Source of the DNA: Nonlabens sp. Ci31
GTDB lineage: Bacteria; Bacteroidota; Bacteroidia; Flavobacteriales; Flavobacteriaceae
Length of the DNA stretch: 64,000 nucleotides
Direction: 5' to 3'
Assembly: GCF_012974865.1 (NCBI RefSeq)
Contig: NZ_CP043633.1
Coordinates: forward strand, 3,531,501-3,595,500
The notes beneath the pieces were generated by a model. That model had not been told where the DNA came from. It saw only the letters and a program-made list of their open reading frames with translations, and searched no databases. This document shows positions 21,001 to 29,579 of this stretch, in pieces. The stretch's first letter is position 1; every line of letters starts with the position of its first letter. A program made the position numbers and the translations under genes.

Positions 21001-22287
21001 GTAGCATTTACCACAGTAAGTCATATTCAATACATCAATAACCTGAACGCTAGAAGAAACACGCTTCATGAAAAACACAAGCTTATATTAGGAATAGAAA
21101 ATAAGATTACAGAGATGGTCTTAAATAAGAATGGTAAAAACAAAAGAGTATATATAAAACCCTTCCCTAACTTTAGAAGCCATGCAAAAAAGAATTTAGA
21201 AGAAATACTCATCTCCTTTAAGGCAAAGAATAAAGTCGTTACCAAAAACATTAATAAAACAAAAAAAGAAGGTGGTTACAACAGGACAAAATCTCTTACC
21301 CCTAGGGGACAATTGCACAAAGAAACTATTTACGGTAAATCTTTGACTCCAGAAGTCAAAACTACTAAACTTAATAAAAGATTTGCTTTCGCGAAAGCGG
21401 AACATGTTATTGATCAAAAACAAAAAATTATCGTTTTAGAATATTTAAAAAAATACAAGGATGATCCCGAGCTAGCATTTGATGGTAAAACCTTGAAAAA
21501 AGACCCACTTTTATGGCACGATAAACCATTAACAGAAGTACTGTGTTATAAAGAAATCTATACCATAAGAAAAGATGTTTCACCCGATTTAAAAATTGAC
21601 AAGGTTATAGATAACGGAACCAAAGAAATACTAAGAAAGAGGTTAAGTGAATATGGCAACAATGCAAAAGAAGCTTTTTCAAACCTTGAAAACAATCCTA
21701 TTTGGCAAAATAAAGAAAGAGGTATTGCTATTAAAAAAGTCACCATCACAGGAGTTTCAAATGCTGTACCCCTGCACACCGCTAAAGATCACTTAGGTAC
21801 TGATTTAATAGATGAAAACAACAACAAAATCCCTGTGGACTATGTAAGCTTAGGAAATAATCATCATGTAGCTATATATAAAGATCCAAAAGACAAATTG
21901 CAAGAAAAAGTAGTTTCTCTTTACGAGGCTGTGACCAGGTCCAACCAAGACTTGCCTATTATTGATAAAACTTATAATCAAGAACTGGGATGGGAATTTC
22001 TATTTACTATGAAACAAAACGAGATGTTTGTATTCCCAAGTGAAGAATTTGATCCAAAGGAAATTGATTTAATGGATGAGAAAAATAGACAATTGATCAG
22101 TCCTCATTTATTTAGAGTTCAAAAGATCGCAAATAAAAACTATATGTTTAGGCATCATTTAGAAAGTACGATAAATTATAACCTAGACTTTACCTATAAA
22201 CATTATCAATCGTTGGGGCTCCTAGAAGGTTTGATTAAAGTTCGTCTGAATCATATTGGTCAAATTGTTCATGTAGGAGAATATTAA
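18094..22287 (+). CDS. cas9: Type II-C CRISPR-associated endonuclease Cas9
   Basis: 1397 residues, of the large Bacteroidota II-C kind. RuvC-I is KKILGLDLGTTSIGWALIEE with catalytic D8; an Arg-rich bridge helix follows (about 57-85, RTLKRGARRNLDRFQLRR); RuvC-II is EIRIELARE with E713; the HNH domain has IDIEHIIPKAL with H796 and an NLKKANR motif; RuvC-III is DHRHHAMDALAV with H962/H963 and D966. The nuclease sites therefore look intact. It is followed after 11 bases by cas1 and then cas2, with no csn2 or cas4, which defines subtype II-C. A copy of the dispersed palindrome sits in frame at 21385-21398 and adds FAFAKAE around residue 1097, between RuvC-III and the C-terminal PAM-interacting region. 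PAM unknown. Confidence 0.97.
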   Translation: MKKILGLDLGTTSIGWALIEEAEKRENSKIIKLGVRVNPLTVDEKINFEGGKPISTNADRTLKRGARRNLDRFQLRRDNLIEILKEHNFINDDTALTEIGKNTTYETLFIRAKAAREKITLEDLSKVLLAINKKRGYKSSRKTKEESDGVAVDGMAVAKILYEYELTPGEYTFSLLKNKKKHIPDFYPSDLKAEFLAIWENQKNYYPELLTQALFLELKDKKSGQTWTICSKPFEIEGKYLKGSNDEQRLLKYQFRNDGLKEQLDLEQLAIALQEINNDIDGTSGYLGKISDRSKILITDKITVGEFMYDQIKKDPHTSLKNQVFYRQDYLDEFELIWNTQAAFHKQLSDELKSEIRDVVIFYQRPLKSQKGLLSHCIFESWEQEYYDQIKEKTRKRTVGHRVIPKSSPLFQQFKIWQNINDLEFKYIGKNIDELKKEDLIIDKKLVTLKIDQEDRELLFNEANSKANSKGKISTTEVLKLLGLSSKDWKCNFEEGINANTTNQKLLDVYQTIANREGYGHDWSKKTGSEIWEELQVVFNDIGIDNGILGFDPLIEGNEYSSQKSLELWHLLYAAGDGGKVQEEDQLIYGNQDVALRKKLHLKYGFKPEYAKMLSNISFPNDYGSLSSRAIRKIMPHLIEGHDYYEACDLAGYNHSNSLNKEENDNRELADHLDLISKNSLRNPVVEKILNQVVNLVNQVIDTYGKPDEIRIELARELKKSTEERKKMTQYINTATKLNLDIAKTIQKDFGFTPTKSDVVKYKLWEELSTRGYKSLFSDTYIAKEDLFSKKIDIEHIIPKALVYDDSFSNKTLAYREVNLKKANRTAMDFISQDKSKDIEVYKERVEALYDKGKGAITKAKRDKLLKAAGDINEGFIERDLRNSQYIAKKSRTLLEKVCKTVTPTTGMITDKLREEWGIINVLKELNLDKYKALGLVEVEQRKHGKEVEKIKDWTKRNDHRHHAMDALAVAFTTVSHIQYINNLNARRNTLHEKHKLILGIENKITEMVLNKNGKNKRVYIKPFPNFRSHAKKNLEEILISFKAKNKVVTKNINKTKKEGGYNRTKSLTPRGQLHKETIYGKSLTPEVKTTKLNKRFAFAKAEHVIDQKQKIIVLEYLKKYKDDPELAFDGKTLKKDPLLWHDKPLTEVLCYKEIYTIRKDVSPDLKIDKVIDNGTKEILRKRLSEYGNNAKEAFSNLENNPIWQNKERGIAIKKVTITGVSNAVPLHTAKDHLGTDLIDENNNKIPVDYVSLGNNHHVAIYKDPKDKLQEKVVSLYEAVTRSNQDLPIIDKTYNQELGWEFLFTMKQNEMFVFPSEEFDPKEIDLMDEKNRQLISPHLFRVQKIANKNYMFRHHLESTINYNLDFTYKHYQSLGLLEGLIKVRLNHIGQIVHVGEY
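21385..21398. repeat. Dispersed palindrome GCTTTCGCGAAAGC inside cas9
   Basis: A perfect 14-bp copy in coding sequence, read as F-A-F-A-K-A-E. Confidence 0.85.
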
Positions 22288-22298
22288 AATAAAGTGAA

Positions 22299-23213
22299 AT
22301 GATAAAACGAACTCTATTTTTCGGTAACCCTGCTTACCTCAGCACTAAAAGCGAACAGCTGGTCGTTAATTTTCCTGATAAAGAGCAGGAAGAGAAACGC
22401 ATCCCTATTGAAGATCTAGGGTACATTGTTTTAGAACATCCTCAAATTACCATTACTACAGGATTGATTAGAAAATTGGTAGATAATAAAACGGCAGTAA
22501 TTACTTGTAATGCGCAGCACTTACCTACTGGTTTTTTACAACCTTTACAAGGTCATAGTGAGCAAACAGAGCGCTACCGGCATCAATTAAATGCCAGTAT
22601 CCCGCTTAAAAAGAATTTATGGCAACAAACGGTGATGACCAAAATAGAAAACCAAGCCAAACATTTTAAAAAGATAGGGAAGAATCCGCTACGTTTAGAA
22701 CGCTATGCCAAAGAAGTAAAAACAGCTGATCATGATAACCAAGAAGCACTGGCTGCGGCTTTTTATTTTCAAAATTTATTTGATCTTCCTGAATTTAGTA
22801 GAAACCAGAAAGGAGTGGCACCTAATGGCTTATTGAATTATGGCTATGCGATTTTAAGAGCCATTACCGCAAGAGCTTTGATCTCTAGCGGCTTGTTACC
22901 CAGTATAGGAATCTTTCATTCAAATAAGTACAATGCGTTTACCCTAGCAGATGATATTATGGAGCCTTACCGCCCATTTGTAGACCACATCGTTTGGGAA
23001 ATGGTAACACGTGGTGAGGATATAGAAGAAGTTTCTACAACTCTTAAAGCGCAATTATTGATGATTCCTGCCATAGATGTTTTTATAGATGGTAGAAACA
23101 GTCCTTTAATGAACGCGATGAGCCGCACGACCAACTCATTATGGGAATGCTTTTATGGCAGCAGTCGCAAGATCAAATATCCAGAATTTCAAGGTAATTT
23201 TTTGAATAGGTAA
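22299..23213 (+). CDS. cas1: CRISPR-associated integrase Cas1 (type II)
   Basis: 304 residues, the normal length for type II Cas1. The N-terminal beta domain begins MIKRTLFFGNPAYLSTKSEQLVV. The helical catalytic domain contains NGLLNYGYAILRAITARALI, GLLPSIGIFHSNKYNAFTLA and DDIMEPYRPFVD, which supply the conserved metal-binding Glu/His/Asp positions. With Cas2 it integrates new spacers at the array. It starts 11 bases after cas9 and ends 13 bases before cas2, in one operon. Confidence 0.96.
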   Translation: MIKRTLFFGNPAYLSTKSEQLVVNFPDKEQEEKRIPIEDLGYIVLEHPQITITTGLIRKLVDNKTAVITCNAQHLPTGFLQPLQGHSEQTERYRHQLNASIPLKKNLWQQTVMTKIENQAKHFKKIGKNPLRLERYAKEVKTADHDNQEALAAAFYFQNLFDLPEFSRNQKGVAPNGLLNYGYAILRAITARALISSGLLPSIGIFHSNKYNAFTLADDIMEPYRPFVDHIVWEMVTRGEDIEEVSTTLKAQLLMIPAIDVFIDGRNSPLMNAMSRTTNSLWECFYGSSRKIKYPEFQGNFLNR

Positions 23214-23220
23214 AAAATGA

Positions 23221-23568
<348 letters not shown>

Positions 23569-23688
23569 GATTACCGCAGAAGGTATTAAACTGGATTCAT
23601 TTGCTATCTATACGATAAGAATCAATCATTTTATACTATTCTAAAGCGCACTATAAAACACAGATACCCAGCAAAATATGCCGGGTAT
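23569..23688. other. cas2-proximal array flank with hairpin
   Basis: An AT-rich stretch of 120 bases between cas2 and repeat 1. At 23664-23688 an imperfect inverted repeat (ATACCC-AGC ... GC-CGGGTAT) directly abuts the first repeat. It could be a leader element used by Cas1-Cas2, or, on the minus strand, a stop for crRNA transcription (hairpin then CTGTGTTTTAT). Because the intact repeats lie at this end, I take it as the probable acquisition side. Confidence 0.5.
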
Positions 23689-25915
23689 ACTGTGAATTAT
23701 CCTATAAAGATAATGCCTGAAAGCAATTCACAACTAAATATACATAAAAAAACCTTACCGATTAACTGTGAATTATCCTATAAAGATAATGCCTGAAAGC
23801 AATTCACAACACCATTTATGTAGGACCTAGAGTAAAGGGAACTGTGAATTATCCTATAAAGATAATGCCTGAAAGCAATTCACAACTAAACACAGATAAT
23901 AAACTATATGCAGACAACTGTGAATTATCCTATAAAGATAATGCCTGAAAGCAATTCACAACGCCTAGGAATAATTCAATAAGCGACTGTCTACTGTGAA
24001 TTATCCTATAAAGATAATGCCTGAAAGCAATTCACAACGCAAGCAGCGGATAAACTTATAAAAAATGACTGTGAATTATCCTATAAAGATAATGCCTGAA
24101 AGCAATTCACAACTTTGGGAAGATATAACATTAGGTAATTTTACTGTGAATTATCCTATAAAGATAATGCCTGAAAGCAATTCACAACCAGATATACGTA
24201 GTACTTTCCTTGATCTTCACTGTGAATTATCCTATAAAGATAATGCCTGAAAGCAATTCACAACGTAAAGGGAAGTAAGTTAACACTTGCAGAAACTGTG
24301 AATTATCCTATAAAGATAATGCCTGAAAGCAATTCACAACTTCAGCTAGTATACTTTGTTGGTCTTTATACTGTGAATTATCCTATAAAGATAATGCCTG
24401 AAAGCAATTCACAACTTGAAATACTTTGTTTCGCCTTGTGGAGAACTGTGAATTATCCTATAAAGATAATGCCTGAAAGCAATTCACAACTAAGTTCAAG
24501 CGAGAAAATATTACCGATAAACTGTGAATTATCCTATAAAGATAATGCCTGAAAGCAATTCACAACAAAATCACTCCATTTAACTTCTTCCCCTAGACTG
24601 TGAATTATCCTATAAAGATAATGCCTGAAAGCAATTCACAACGCGTTAACTTGCTTTTTAAATATCATACGTACTGTGAATTATCCTATAAAGATAATGC
24701 CTGAAAGCAATTCACAACACATGAGATAGAAGAAGGAGTAATAGATACACTGTGAATTATCCTATAAAGATAATGCCTGAAAGCAATTCACAACGTGTAA
24801 AGCAAGATCACGCCACAGTGTTAACTGTGAATTATCCTATAAAGATAATGCCTGAAAGCAATTCACAACTGACATTCAAGACAAAACAAAACCTTAGCAC
24901 TGTGAATTATCCTATAAAGATAATGCCTGAAAGCAATTCACAACTGGGCTGGTAAGATCAAATCCATAACCTTTACTGTGAATTATCCTATAAAGATAAT
25001 GCCTGAAAGCAATTCACAACGCCTGCTGCTTTACCTGCGTAGTTACTTCCACTGTGAATTATCCTATAAAGATAATGCCTGAAAGCAATTCACAACACTT
25101 CAGCTCTTAATACCGCGGTAAATTTAACTGTGAATTATCCTATAAAGATAATGCCTGAAAGCAATTCACAACACTATCTCTCACGTAAATCAAGAATACG
25201 GTACTGTGAATTATCCTATAAAGATAATGCCTGAAAGCAATTCACAACGCGTTACCTAACGGAGGATGGGACATAGCACTGTGAATTATCCTATAAAGAT
25301 AATGCCTGAAAGCAATTCACAACATGCAGACGATGGAACGTTCACAGAAAACAACTGTGAATTATCCTATAAAGATAATGCCTGAAAGCAATTCACAACG
25401 TTGCCTATTTGAATTATCTTGCTGATGACACTGTGAATTATCCTATAAAGATAATGCCTGAAAGCAATTCACAACTATCAAGCATGGTATAAAACTACGC
25501 TTTTCACTGTGAATTATCCTATAAAGATAATGCCTGAAAGCAATTCACAACTTAACTTCTATTAATAATCAAATTTTAAAAACTGTGAATTATCCTATAA
25601 AGATAATGCCTGAAAGCAATTCACAACGCCATCACTTAACGCATTATTCCAAAAGTGACTGTGAATTATCCTATAAAGATAATGCCTGAAAGCAATTCAC
25701 AACAGCGCCTCACTCATTGTCATTTGACGAATGACTGTGAATTATCCTATAAAGATAATGCCTGAAAGCAATTCACAACAACTACGGCCTAACTACAGGG
25801 GACTATGAACTGTGAATTATCCTATAAAGATAATGCCTGAAAGCAATTCACAAAGACCTGTCAAAAAATACTTGACAGTTCGGTACTGTAAATTATCCTA
25901 TAAAAATAAACATTG
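23689..25915 (-). CRISPR. Type II-C CRISPR array: 29 full repeats and one degenerate end repeat
   Basis: The 46-bp repeat begins ACTGTGAATTATCC and ends GAAAGCAATTCACAAC on the plus strand; its ends are inverted (TGTGAATT/AATTCACA). Full repeats start at 23689, then every 75 or 76 bases up to 25809. Of the 28 spacers between full repeats, 20 are 30 bases and 8 are 29 bases. A further 30-base spacer (25855-25884) leads to a degenerate repeat at 25885 that matches for only about 25 bases. The repeats are identical except number 29, whose last base is A instead of C. The tracrRNA anti-repeat shows that crRNA is read from the minus strand (GTTGTGAATTGCTTTCAG first). No spacer was seen to repeat another. 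Confidence 0.97.
25858..25878. repeat. Palindromic last spacer (CTGTCAA ... TTGACAG)
   Basis: The spacer between repeat 29 and the degenerate repeat contains perfect 7-base arms around a 7-base loop. It is the only spacer in which I saw such symmetry. Confidence 0.65.
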
Positions 25916-25990
25916 TTAAAAGTAAGAATAGCATTCGTTTTTTAGGAATAATTCCATAATTTTGGAACATTTCCAAATAAAAGCAACTTA

Positions 25991-27391
25991 GTGAATTTTA
26001 AAGAACAGTATTATAGTGTTATCGATGTAGAGACTACAGGCAATAGAATGAGTAATAATCGCATGACCGAAATCTGTATTGTACGCATGCTGGGAAGCGA
26101 AGTGATTGAAAAATACACCAGCCTTATTGATCCAGAGAGTTTGATTCCCGATTTTATTACCGGCTTAACTGGGATTGATAATGAAATGGTCGCTGCTGCA
26201 CCTCTTTTTTCTGAAGTGGCTGAAGAAATAGAACGCATGACGCGAGATTCTATTTTTGTGGCGCATAATGTCAACTTTGATTACAATATCATACGCAACG
26301 AATTCAAACGTTTAGGTTTTGATTTTAAACGTAAAAAGTTGTGTACCGTAAGGCTTTCTAGAGAATTGATTCCTGGAATGAATTCTTATAGTTTGGGAAA
26401 GTTGTGTCATTCTTTGGGAATCTCCCTAGAAAACAGACACCGCGCAGAAGGTGATACCGACGCTACAGTCACCTTGTTTCAGAGGTTATTAGAAATAGAT
26501 CAGGATGGTGAAGAATTTGCAAAGTTTCTAAAAGGAAGCAATAAAGAAGGAACTTTTCCGCCGCATTTAGACCGATCTCAATTTCACGAGTTACCAGAAA
26601 CTCCAGGTGTCTATTTATTTAAAAATCAGGCTCGCAAGGTTGTTTACGTCGGTAAAGCCATCAATATTAAGAAACGAGTGCTGTCGCATTTTTACTCTAA
26701 AGCGAGCAAGTCTTATCTGATGTGTCAGGAGATCTTTTATATAGAGCACATTCCTACGGGCAATGAATTGGTCGCCTTATTACAAGAAGCAGACCTTATC
26801 AAACAATACTACCCCAAATTCAATAGCGCCCAAAAAAAACCACGAGCAGCTTATCAAATCCTACATTACAAAAACCAATTAGGAGTTATTCAATTTGCCG
26901 TGGGGCTCGTGAAGTCTTATGACTATTCGGTAGTCACTCATTACGATCGAGCACATGCGGTAGAACAATTAGAACAACTCTGTGCCGACTTTAATCTCTG
27001 TCCGCGATATTGTAGTTTTAAAACTCCGGTAGATTGCACGGCTCACTACAAACTCAAAAATTGTAAAGGCGTCTGTAAAAAAGAAGAACTGGTAGCACTT
27101 TATAACATTAGAGCCACCCAAGCAATAGCCTCTTTACATAATCAAAACCCTAATTACATCATTAAACAACCAGGTCGCACAACCGAAGAAACTTGTTTTA
27201 TAATGGTTAAAGACGGAGCTTATCAAGGTTATGGATTTGTTGATCAATACGCTTCTATAGCTACTATGGCCGATTGTGAGGACTATATCGATCGCAAAAC
27301 AGCAAACTACCATACCAATCAGATCATACGCTCCTACTTGAAAAAATATGGAGAGCAAAATGTGGTCTTTGATCAACAAGTAGCCGTTTGA
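25991..27391 (+). CDS. DnaQ-like 3'-5' exonuclease fused to GIY-YIG (UvrC-like) nuclease domain
   Basis: 466 residues, starting at GTG. Residues about 1-170 are a DEDDh exonuclease: YYSVIDVETTG (D, E), FVAHNVNFDYNIIRNEF (D), and HRAEGDTDAT with the His and last Asp. Residues about 200-285 are a GIY-YIG domain (PGVYLFKNQARKVVYVGKAINIKKRVLSHF) with the Arg and a downstream Glu-rich helix (NELVALLQEADLIK). A Cys-bearing region (LCPRYCSFKTPVDC, LKNCKGVCKKEE) may bind metal. The layout resembles Cho/UvrC-type repair proteins and is, from memory, common in Bacteroidota outside CRISPR loci, so I take it as a DNA-repair enzyme and a chance neighbour of the array, from which it is about 75 bases away. 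Confidence 0.88.
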   Translation: MNFKEQYYSVIDVETTGNRMSNNRMTEICIVRMLGSEVIEKYTSLIDPESLIPDFITGLTGIDNEMVAAAPLFSEVAEEIERMTRDSIFVAHNVNFDYNIIRNEFKRLGFDFKRKKLCTVRLSRELIPGMNSYSLGKLCHSLGISLENRHRAEGDTDATVTLFQRLLEIDQDGEEFAKFLKGSNKEGTFPPHLDRSQFHELPETPGVYLFKNQARKVVYVGKAINIKKRVLSHFYSKASKSYLMCQEIFYIEHIPTGNELVALLQEADLIKQYYPKFNSAQKKPRAAYQILHYKNQLGVIQFAVGLVKSYDYSVVTHYDRAHAVEQLEQLCADFNLCPRYCSFKTPVDCTAHYKLKNCKGVCKKEELVALYNIRATQAIASLHNQNPNYIIKQPGRTTEETCFIMVKDGAYQGYGFVDQYASIATMADCEDYIDRKTANYHTNQIIRSYLKKYGEQNVVFDQQVAV

Positions 27392-27435
27392 TGTCAGTTA
27401 CTTAGACTATCAAAAATTAGGAATTCTTTAGAACT

Positions 27436-27453
27436 TACTATGCGCGCATAGTA
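27436..27453. promoter_or_regulatory. 18-bp perfect palindrome, probable operator
   Basis: TACTATGCGCGCATAGTA fills the stretch just upstream of the possible -7 element TATCTTTA (27455-27462), where a repressor would block transcription. It has the look of a MarR-type operator. The downstream ORF starts at 27474. Confidence 0.6.
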
Positions 27454-27473
27454 GTATCTTTACAAAAAAAGTG

Positions 27474-27599
27474 ATGGACTTAATAATTTCTCCCAACGGA
27501 TATAGCGATTACAAGCGTAAAGTATTAGAAGATAAGGAGGAATTTAATGAAAAACCTAAGGAAGAGAAGTATAGTATTCCTTTGCAGAGTCATTTGTAA
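27474..27599 (+). CDS. Small protein of 41 residues, unknown function
   Basis: An ATG at 27474, 12 bases after a possible -7 element, opens a frame of 41 codons: MDLIISPNGYSDYKRKVLED, then a charged stretch KEEFNEKPKEEKYSIPLQSHL. It ends two bases before a strong terminator hairpin, so promoter, operator, ORF and terminator together look like a self-contained transcription unit. The protein is soluble, strongly charged and has no signal peptide or membrane helix. I do not recognise it. Because the PPOX-family gene is on the other strand beyond the terminator, it is not part of this unit. Confidence 0.6.
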   Translation: MDLIISPNGYSDYKRKVLEDKEEFNEKPKEEKYSIPLQSHL

Positions 27600-27600
27600 T

Positions 27601-27632
27601 AAAAAATGCCGACCCTTAGATCAGCATTTTTT
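27601..27632. terminator. Bidirectional terminator
   Basis: AAAAAATGC and GCATTTTTT arms with extra GA/TC pairing flank a short loop. It lies between the convergent 41-residue ORF and the PPOX gene and could serve both strands. Confidence 0.75.
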
Positions 27633-27746
27633 CTATTTAAAAGATATTTTTCATCATTGCTTTTAAATAAGGAATCAACTTCTGGATTCATTATTAGATG
27701 TTGACATTGTTCGTACAGTATCTGAACTGTTTACCATTGTTATCGT

Positions 27747-28247
27747 TTACAGTTTTAGACTTCCAGAAACTCCCACTTCTGTCTCGTCGCCAGTGGCTTT
27801 TGTGTAAGCTAATTTTGCCAAAGTGATCAAAGCATTGGTTTTGTTATCCCAATAATGTCCCTCTTGCGGACTAAAAATTAGAACGGTTAAGGTTGGGTCA
27901 TTTTTACTTTCAAACCAGTTGTCGTCTAAGTTATCGTAGTACTTATCAATTAATTCCCTGTTTTTTGATACCTCAGTTGTACCGTATACACTTAAAAATT
28001 CTTTGGACTTCACATCTCCAAAAATCAGTTGTGTCTCTTTATTTTTTTCGATATTAGCATTGTGCTCACTGGTAGATTTACTAAAGAAAATGACATCCCC
28101 ATTATCGAGTATTTCTTTAGATCCCATAGGAATAGCTGGGACTGGTGCTTTTCTTAGTCCTGTCAGCATCATGGCTGTTTTAACATTTCTAGAAAGTTCT
28201 AGGTATTTTTCTATTGCTTCTCTTTGGATAAGGTTATCTGTACTCAT
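27747..28247 (-). CDS. Pyridoxamine 5'-phosphate oxidase-family (general stress protein 26-like) protein
   Basis: 166 residues from the ATG at 28247 (MSTDNLIQREAIEKYLELSR); the frame is open upstream to 28328 but that extension is not family-like. The sequence follows the split-barrel flavin-binding pattern: KTAMMLTGLRKAPVPAIPMG, then DNGDVIFFSKSTSEHNANIEKNKETQLIFGD, then EFLSVYGTTEVSKNRELIDKYY, and WFESKNDPTLTVLIFSPQEGHYWD near the C-terminus, typical of general stress protein 26 relatives. It probably binds FMN or F420-like cofactor; its reaction is unknown. It stands alone, with a terminator-like hairpin downstream at 27601-27632. Confidence 0.82.
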   Translation of the reverse strand: MSTDNLIQREAIEKYLELSRNVKTAMMLTGLRKAPVPAIPMGSKEILDNGDVIFFSKSTSEHNANIEKNKETQLIFGDVKSKEFLSVYGTTEVSKNRELIDKYYDNLDDNWFESKNDPTLTVLIFSPQEGHYWDNKTNALITLAKLAYTKATGDETEVGVSGSLKL

Positions 28248-28513
28248 AATTTTTATCTTAATATAATAAAAACAGCTGGTCTTTTTCTTAATAAAAGATG
28301 AATTAACGAGACTTTTAGAATTGAACAACAGCCATATACGCGTTATCTTTTGATGATTCTAATGTAGTTAAGAACCAAGTCAGGCATTCCCTTCTTTACC
28401 AAGTGCAAACTAGAAAACCTAATGAGCTGCTTAAAAGGTAGAATTTCCTACAACAGAAGAAATACGTCTCTTAAGTAGGTACTAAAATCTAATCTGAGGA
28501 AAGAGACTTACAA

Positions 28514-29518
28514 CTAACGATCCTCACCGTCCTTAGTAGTATCGTCAACACTTAGAATATCTTCCATATCCTTATCAGTTACCTCTTCTCCTTTATCTGT
28601 GAATATGACCTTTTCCTTATACTTTAATGCTTTAGAACTAGGTTTGATTCCGTTATCATATCGATTTACGTAAACCAAAATGAACTCTGCTCCATAAAAA
28701 AGTATCAAACAAGAATAAGAAACCCATAACAATAACAAAACGATAAGTCCTGCAGCGCCATAAGCACTAGCTGGTGATGATTGTGTGAAATAAATCCCTA
28801 ATAAAAATTTACCTGTTTCAAATAAAAGTCCTGTGAGCAAAGCACCTGGCCATACCATCTTCCATTGCAGCCTTGCATCTGGAAGGTATCTAAACATCAA
28901 TCCAAATAAAATGGAGATAATTCCTAAGGAAACTAAGAAGTTAATAGCCATGGCTAGTTTTCCCAAGTAATCAGCAACATGAAGCTGGATCCAGTCTTGT
29001 AAAATGGCTATTACAGCAGATAAGACAAAACTAATCAAGATCAAAAATCCAAGAACTAAAATAAATCCAAAGCTTTTTACCCGGTCTGTAAGAATTTTCC
29101 ACCAAGGTGTTTTGGGATTGATTTTTAATTTCCAGATTTTATTGAGAGCTAGCTGTAGTTGGTAAAAAACTCCAGTGGCAGCAAATACAAGAGTCACCAA
29201 ACCTATCACATTTGCAAACCAACTCTCATTATCTAAACGTGCTGCTTGCAGTATGTTGTTGAGATCTGAGGCGGCATCATAACCGATGAAGGATGTTAAG
29301 CCATTTGTCAAGCGTCCTGTAGCAATTTCATCACTCCATACCGTACTGATGATATTGATGATAATGACAAGGAGACCAGGTAGGGCTAAAATAGCATAAT
29401 AAGCAATGCTGGCACTCAATTGCCATACATCATCTTCATTCCACCTTTTTGCACTGCTCCATAAAAGTGAAGGCACATGTTTCCATTTAAAAGATTCTAA
29501 TGCAGTTTGTTCGTTCAT
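28514..29518 (-). CDS. YihY/BrkB family inner-membrane protein
   Basis: 334 residues. After a short cytoplasmic N-terminus come about six membrane segments (for example AYYAILALPGLLVIIINIIS, FGFILVLGFLILISFVLSAV, LIVLLLLWVSYSCLILFYGAEFI). The motifs SASIAYYAILALPG, FAATGVFYQLQLALNKIW, PDARLQWKMVWPGALLTGLLFETGK and YGAAGLIVLLLLWVSYS are characteristic of the YihY (formerly RNase BN) family. A charged cytoplasmic tail ends the protein. Function is unsettled; an envelope or transport role is usual. It is followed 61 bases upstream by the pxpC gene on the same strand, which may be read through. Confidence 0.88.
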   Translation of the reverse strand: MNEQTALESFKWKHVPSLLWSSAKRWNEDDVWQLSASIAYYAILALPGLLVIIINIISTVWSDEIATGRLTNGLTSFIGYDAASDLNNILQAARLDNESWFANVIGLVTLVFAATGVFYQLQLALNKIWKLKINPKTPWWKILTDRVKSFGFILVLGFLILISFVLSAVIAILQDWIQLHVADYLGKLAMAINFLVSLGIISILFGLMFRYLPDARLQWKMVWPGALLTGLLFETGKFLLGIYFTQSSPASAYGAAGLIVLLLLWVSYSCLILFYGAEFILVYVNRYDNGIKPSSKALKYKEKVIFTDKGEEVTDKDMEDILSVDDTTKDGEDR

Positions 29519-29579
29519 ATAATTCTAAATAAAGTAGAAAAGTCTTAAATCACCACTAAAATTAATTATAGTTTAACGA

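Noticed and set aside
20640..21014. A 124-codon minus-strand frame inside cas9
   Set aside because: Shadow of cas9 RuvC-III and neighbouring sequence; no family resemblance. The same holds for other frames opposite cas9.
24065..24955. Open frames reading NYPIKIMPESNSQ again and again
   Set aside because: They are translations of the CRISPR repeats; the frame stays open only because the repeat lacks stops in it.
25991..27391. The exonuclease/GIY-YIG gene as a new CRISPR accessory gene
   Set aside because: It looks like a Cho/UvrC-type repair protein that I recall being common in Bacteroidota away from CRISPR loci; proximity alone is weak evidence.
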